Shown: positions 60,901 to 64,000 of the stretch, one piece after another
How the letters are laid out: every line of letters starts with the position of its first letter
How positions within the stretch are numbered: the stretch's first letter is position 1
Origin: Tubiluchus corallicola
Taxonomy: Eukaryota > Priapulida > Priapulimorpha > Priapulimorphida > Tubiluchidae
NCBI GenBank assembly: GCA_030141605.1
Contig: JAQGDQ010000153.1
Location: forward strand, 319,501-383,500
DNA: 64,000 nt
Direction: 5' to 3'
Made by a program: the position numbers and the translations under genes
The notes under the pieces: generated by a model
The model's database searches: none
What the model was told of the DNA's origin: nothing
Seen by the model: only the letters and a program-made list of their open reading frames with translations

Positions 60901-63900
60901 AGCCTTAGACAGTATAATCGTGAGTTGTTTTTACAACTTTTATTTATTTATCTTTGCAATATTTATTTATTTTTAAATATTTAAGTGTTACACACAGTTC
61001 ATAACAGTCTGCAAAAATTTTCGATTTTATTGCTGACGGAAGAAATTCAATGTTTCCATTGTTTTTACCTTTCATATATAGCTTTTTTAATTAGAAAGTG
61101 TTGGTTTTATGGGAAATTCTTAAATAGCTTTTGAAATTGATTTCAGAAAAACGACGCGAGAGTAATTTTTGGTGGCTTTTACTTGGACAGAGCCATGAAA
61201 GTGTTTTGTGCGGTAAGAATGTTACTGGCTTTGTACAGTTAACATTTATACAACGTTTTTATTTGATGAGGGCTATAGTAAAGGACAAGTAAGAGCCTGA
61301 AGCACGAAATTTCAGTGAAAATTGTTGAATTACACCTTTTATTTTAATTTACTGTAGTTTTTTTACATGTGAACGCGTGCAGAGATTTTCAGCCATTCAT
61401 TGTTTCTAAAGGCTGAACGTTTGTGTGAACAAAAGGATTATCAAAATTCGGGTGGATTCTTTTTTTTAAGAATAGGCTCTGTGCACTCCACAAAATGAAT
61501 CTTTACCTGTGACGTCTTCCTTAGCATAAACTTTAAAGCTCGATATGATATGTCACCTCGTACGATCACGTTCTCTAAATTAAAGATTTCTAATTTTTGC
61601 AAACAAAAACGGCTAAAAGTGATCGAAAATTTCTGTTTCTTGCTTCAAACCATTTCCGGTTAGTATCTCCGGACAAAAAGCCTTTAATGAAGCAATGGGA
61701 AACCGAGACGAATGATTGCTTTGTACTTCGTACATCCAACTTGATGGTCAAATATAACCGAGAGCAAAAAAAGCACGCACACGCACGCACGCATGCATGC
61801 ACGCACAAACACACACATATGCACAAAAACACGCACGCACGCAAACGCGCGCGCGTACATGCAGATACACATAATATGTATGGGATCCTGGTCTTCTAAA
61901 CGTATTATTGTTAAGAAAACCCATACTAATTATATTTCTACTTTGTTTCTGCTACTCAAGACACTTCGTGGAAGTCCGAGCTTTTTTGATTATTTGTGGG
62001 TGAAGTAAATGGTCTTATAGTGTCATGTTAATGCCGATCAATTTATACAAACATATAAGTATACATAAAAGGCATACTGATAGGCATAGAAAATAGTTTG
62101 AAAAATAGAGACATAATTGTTGATAAACAGCTTATTAGTGTGATAATTTATAGGCTTACAGACGTGGCTTTTATGGACCCAAGATACAATGGGTTTTGGT
62201 AGGATGGTATGATGATTACTGGTGGAGACAACAGGATGTATCAAATGTGCCCGGAAATTGCACTATAGAAGAGGTAAGAAATAAATAAAAACAAAAAATT
62301 GTTTGTAAGTAAGTAAGTAACGATTACTACTTACAGTATGCTTTGTACTATTTCAGAATCAATGACGTACAGTTTTAATTTGCTGCACTATTAAAATATT
62401 ACAATCTAAGTTAATTTTTTTAGCTTGTAAAATTGATTAAACATATCTTCTGTCCTTAAGTTTTTCGAGTTGTAAATAAAAATCCCAAGCAAAGCAAAAA
62501 ACCACTGAAAATAAGGCGCTCACAGAAAAAGACTGAGAACATGATTTCAGATCTAGTAAGTGCCTTTATTAATAATTTGCTAGACACAGAAGATAAATGT
62601 TGATGTGTTTGTTGACTCTAGTGAGGCTGCAGTTGGTAATAAAAACAATTTTCTGGCAAAGAAACTTCGCAAGAAAGAGGCTGTAAAATACCTTGATTTA
62701 ATCTACGGGAAAATAACTAGTTGTATCAGGAAAATATTATAATTAGGTAAGTAGGCAGGCACCTAGTAACAAATGGTAAGGTAACTAATAAGCACTGTTT
62801 TTCAAATAATTTTTGCAGATTTTGACTGCTATGGGTAATTATATAGCTACTGGAGCAGTTTATTGGAATCCTTTTGAAGAAGTTGGGTTCGCCGGACTCA
62901 CCAGCAAAGAATTTAAGCAAGAATTTGATAGATTTACAAATTACACATCTCCTTTCGGTTGGAAGTAAGTGATATATATGCATTATAATATAGTCTGCTA
63001 TATTATGCAAGAGCTGTAAAATATAATGTGCAAGATACGTTTTTCTTATAGTGGGGACAAAAGATCAAATATCTTGCACGTGCACGAAAATTAGCAAATC
63101 ATTGACACATAGACATGTCTGTCAACAAAACTTATAGTAAATGTTAGTCATTAAAAACGAAATTCAAACCCAGTTAATTTACTGCACAAAGCAAACTGTG
63201 AAATTTGCGGTAAATGTTAAGACTGACACAAGAAAAACGATGACGATGTACCAGAGAGTAATAGTGTCTATTTGGTAGTTTTATACATAGTGATGTAATT
63301 TTCTAATGTCTTGTGGCACCTACATTTTGAGGTCAATTTCATTTAACGATACAAATGGTATAAAAAACTACCCATCAATATCAATTAATATAATATAAAT
63401 TAAATATCAATTAATTTAAGTTAGTGAATAAAATAAAAGGGGCTGCCAATTTTATTTTATTTTATTTGCTTTTTAGTTAACTTCCGTTGACAAACAATTT
63501 GTAGATTACTGAAATTGCTTTTTAAACAGGTTTGCGGCTTGGGCGTTTGACTGCGCTTGGGCCGTGGCAATTGCATTGAATAAAACCGCAAATGTTCTCA
63601 GATCGCAAGGTAATCAACACTTACTACTTTCCTATTGTTAATTATTAAATTATAATAGTATGTTATACTTATGTATTGTAAGGGCTTAGACACTTATAAG
63701 CAAATTGTCATACCGTGGGACAAACATCTGCTTCGACTTAAATGAATGTTGTAAACTATACGTAACTGAGTATTTAAAATTTAGTTAGCCTATAATTAAA
63801 TAATAACTAACTTGAGATTCGCTTGTTATGTACAGGTAAACGTTTAGAAGATTTTGCTTACGCTAACACCAAAGTCACGCAGCTCATTTTCGACCAAATG

Positions 63901-63991
63901 AGTTTGACGAAGTTTCTTGGGGTCAAGGGGCAAGTGCAATTTGATGAAGTCGGTACCGCTTTCAGCGCTACTAGGATAGCGCAGTTTCAGG
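51635..63991 (+). CDS. GABA-B-type class C GPCR, N-terminal part (nine exons, continues past right edge)
   Basis: A cell-surface receptor of the metabotropic GABA family. Joining 51635-51910, 54836-54973, 60199-60366, 60812-60919, 61147-61212, 62154-62273, 62819-62964, 63530-63609 and 63836-63991 gives 419 residues in one frame. Residues 1-23 are a signal peptide (VAVVITIISAASA). The rest is the two-lobed Venus-flytrap (ANF-receptor) domain: LPLAGVFPMSGAWSGGQ (43-59), GDSACNPG (89-96), GCSAC (119-123), ALSNRKRFPRFFRTS (147-161), YLGWKRIAII (177-186), NDARVIFGGFYLDRAMKVFC (232-251), IQWVLVGWYDDYWW (263-276), GVKGQVQF near 393-400. Sequons: Asn74, Asn287, Asn333, Asn358. The start is the ATG at 51635 (GTCATGG). 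Motif wording recalls GABA-B2 (GWY--WW, TGQVVF, FTQFQ) as much as GABA-B1. The seven-helix domain lies past the edge, and a GABA ligand is not assured. Confidence 0.93.
53316..53480 (+). repeat. Direct repeat, copy 1
   Basis: Shares CTGCTACACTCTRCTT, GAAATTGCGAATGC and AAAGATAGCCTGGTCT-type blocks in the same order with copy 2. Confidence 0.75.
53793..53949 (+). repeat. Direct repeat, copy 2
   Basis: Second copy in the same orientation, about 310 bp after the end of copy 1. The segments at 52955-53030 and 54025-54085 (ATTTCGGCCTACTTTTGATA against ATTTCGACCTAATTTGGATA) form a second, outer pair. Confidence 0.75.
54836..54973 (+). CDS. GABA-B-like receptor, exon 2
   Basis: Acceptor TTTCTAG, donor GTAGCT, phase 0. 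Encodes CNPGKAINAM through GCSACSEATAQ to YWNLVQ. Ser121 after Cys120 matches the Ser that contacts ligand in GABA-B1. Confidence 0.95.
56850..57470 (+). pseudogene. LINE ORF2 C-terminal remnant
   Basis: From about 56975: KTFLKSKGRVHRVRMSIDFS then QLNCDLFLKG and, after a frame change near 57050, LHIADGLLASQNCDCGYYFE and NSEHFFLECPHQARV. The C-x-C...H-x4-C pattern is the usual zinc-knuckle-like end of LINE ORF2. FSQLN-DLF also occurs at the end of the remnant at 48885-50090, so both probably belong to one family. Confidence 0.7.
58521..58705 (+). repeat. Intronic direct repeat, copy 1
   Basis: Shares GGAAATAAGTATTATTGGCA and AATTTCTGTTTCT in order, plus TCTGAAAAT...GAG, with copy 2. Confidence 0.75.
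59346..59545 (+). repeat. Intronic direct repeat, copy 2
   Basis: Same orientation as copy 1, about 640 bp further on. A G9 run near 59410 is inserted relative to copy 1. Confidence 0.75.
60199..60366 (+). CDS. GABA-B-like receptor, exon 3
   Basis: Acceptor TGCTTTTAG. Encodes VSPSSVSAALSNRKRFPRFF through GWKRIAIISESLEIFT. The donor GTAGTT is weak by consensus but is required to join the next exon in frame and fits the family (EVFTSTL against EIFTATE). Confidence 0.9.
60367..60811 (+). other. Intron 3 of the GABA-B-like receptor gene
   Basis: Ends in a good acceptor. The palindromic phrase TAATTAGGCCTACTAATTAG lies near 60545. Nothing else seen. Confidence 0.8.
60812..60919 (+). CDS. GABA-B-like receptor, exon 4
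   Basis: Acceptor TGTTTTTAG, donor GTGAGT, phase 0. Encodes ATEAFLPMLKKENFELVRLE through DPTEALDSII, the second lobe-1/lobe-2 crossover region. Confidence 0.92.
61147..61212 (+). CDS. GABA-B-like receptor, exon 5
   Basis: 66 nt, acceptor TTTCAG, donor GTAAGA, phase 0. Encodes KNDARVIFGGFYLDRAMKVF then CA. Tyr242 corresponds to the GABA-contact Tyr250 (GABA-B1b numbering). Confidence 0.96.
61213..62153 (+). other. Intron 5 of the GABA-B-like receptor gene
   Basis: Contains the (CA/GCAC)n alternating purine-pyrimidine tract at about 61770-61865. The Cys/Val-rich minus frames over it are repeat artefacts. Confidence 0.8.
61770..61865 (+). repeat. Alternating purine-pyrimidine (CACG/CA) tract
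   Basis: Mixed GCAC, CACA and CGCGCG repeats, including GCAAACGCGCGCGCGTACAT, without a single clean unit. Confidence 0.9.
62154..62273 (+). CDS. GABA-B-like receptor, exon 6
   Basis: 120 nt, acceptor TTTATAG, donor GTAAGA, phase 0. Encodes YGPKIQWVLVGWYDDYWWRQ to PGNCTIEE. Trp270 matches pocket Trp278 of GABA-B1b; Cys288 lies at the conserved disulfide position. Confidence 0.97.
62274..62818 (+). other. Intron 6 of the GABA-B-like receptor gene
   Basis: A short (GTAA)n run near 62305-62320; otherwise nothing recognised. Confidence 0.8.
62819..62964 (+). CDS. GABA-B-like receptor, exon 7
   Basis: Acceptor TTTTTGCAG, donor GTAAGT, ends in phase 2. Encodes ILTAMGNYIATGAVYWNPFE through LTSKEFKQEFDRFTNYTS to FGW. 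Confidence 0.96.
62965..63529 (+). other. Intron 7 of the GABA-B-like receptor gene
   Basis: AT-rich, nothing recognised beyond the splice sites. Confidence 0.8.
63530..63609 (+). CDS. GABA-B-like receptor, exon 8
   Basis: Acceptor TTTAAACAG, donor GTAATC, phase 2 in and phase 1 out. Encodes KFAAWAFDCAWAVAIALNKT then ANVLRSQ, the helix following the ligand-binding glutamate site. Confidence 0.96.
63836..63991 (+). CDS. GABA-B-like receptor, exon 9
   Basis: Acceptor ATGTACAG, donor GTAAAT, phase 1 at both ends. Encodes GKRLEDFAYANTKVTQLIFD through FLGVKGQVQFDEVGTAFSAT to IAQFQ. Confidence 0.95.
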
Positions 63992-64000
63992 GTAAATTTA

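Noticed and set aside
61590-61899. His/Thr- and Cys/Val-rich frames on both strands
   Set aside because: Translation of the CA/GCAC tract within receptor intron 5.

Overview
This is AT-rich eukaryotic nuclear DNA from an animal, most likely an aquatic invertebrate. The evidence is spliced genes with GT/AG introns of up to about 10 kb, animal-type calcium-sensor and GABA-B-like receptor genes, and many worn retrotransposon and DNA-transposon remnants. The phylum cannot be fixed from the sequence. There are no prokaryotic features, so operons, ribosome binding sites and CRISPR arrays do not apply.

Three protein genes can be reconstructed exon by exon. (1) On the minus strand, 450-4644 holds the first four coding exons (119 residues) of a troponin C-like/calmodulin-like EF-hand gene that runs off the left edge. 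(2) On the plus strand, 14835-41950 holds a complete six-exon calmodulin-like gene (153 residues, four canonical EF hands), with a likely 3'UTR to about 42980. (3) On the plus strand, from 51635 to the right edge, nine exons (419 residues) encode the signal peptide and most of the Venus-flytrap ligand-binding domain of a GABA-B-type class C receptor. Its seven-helix domain lies beyond the window.

The two EF-hand genes stand head to head across about 10 kb. They share a 144-nt EF1-EF2 exon and two exactly equivalent intron positions, so they look like an old inverted duplication. Both would act as cytosolic calcium sensors. The receptor is a separate cell-surface gene, and nothing in the sequence ties it functionally to the other two.

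The rest is introns and intergenic DNA with mobile-element debris. There are at least six LINE remnants, one with a 2A-like motif. There are a deleted mariner-type element, a pogo/Tigger-like MITE and a hAT-like MITE with a perfect 8-bp target duplication. There are also three further inverted-repeat elements, a tRNA-like SINE head, a 240-bp (GA)n tract and several minisatellites. Apart from the exons listed here, the short open reading frames in the window look like chance.

I found no convincing new biological system. The observations most worth following are the EF-hand gene pair with its shared and slightly shifted introns, the altered ligand pocket of the GABA-B-like receptor, and the 2A-like fragment.
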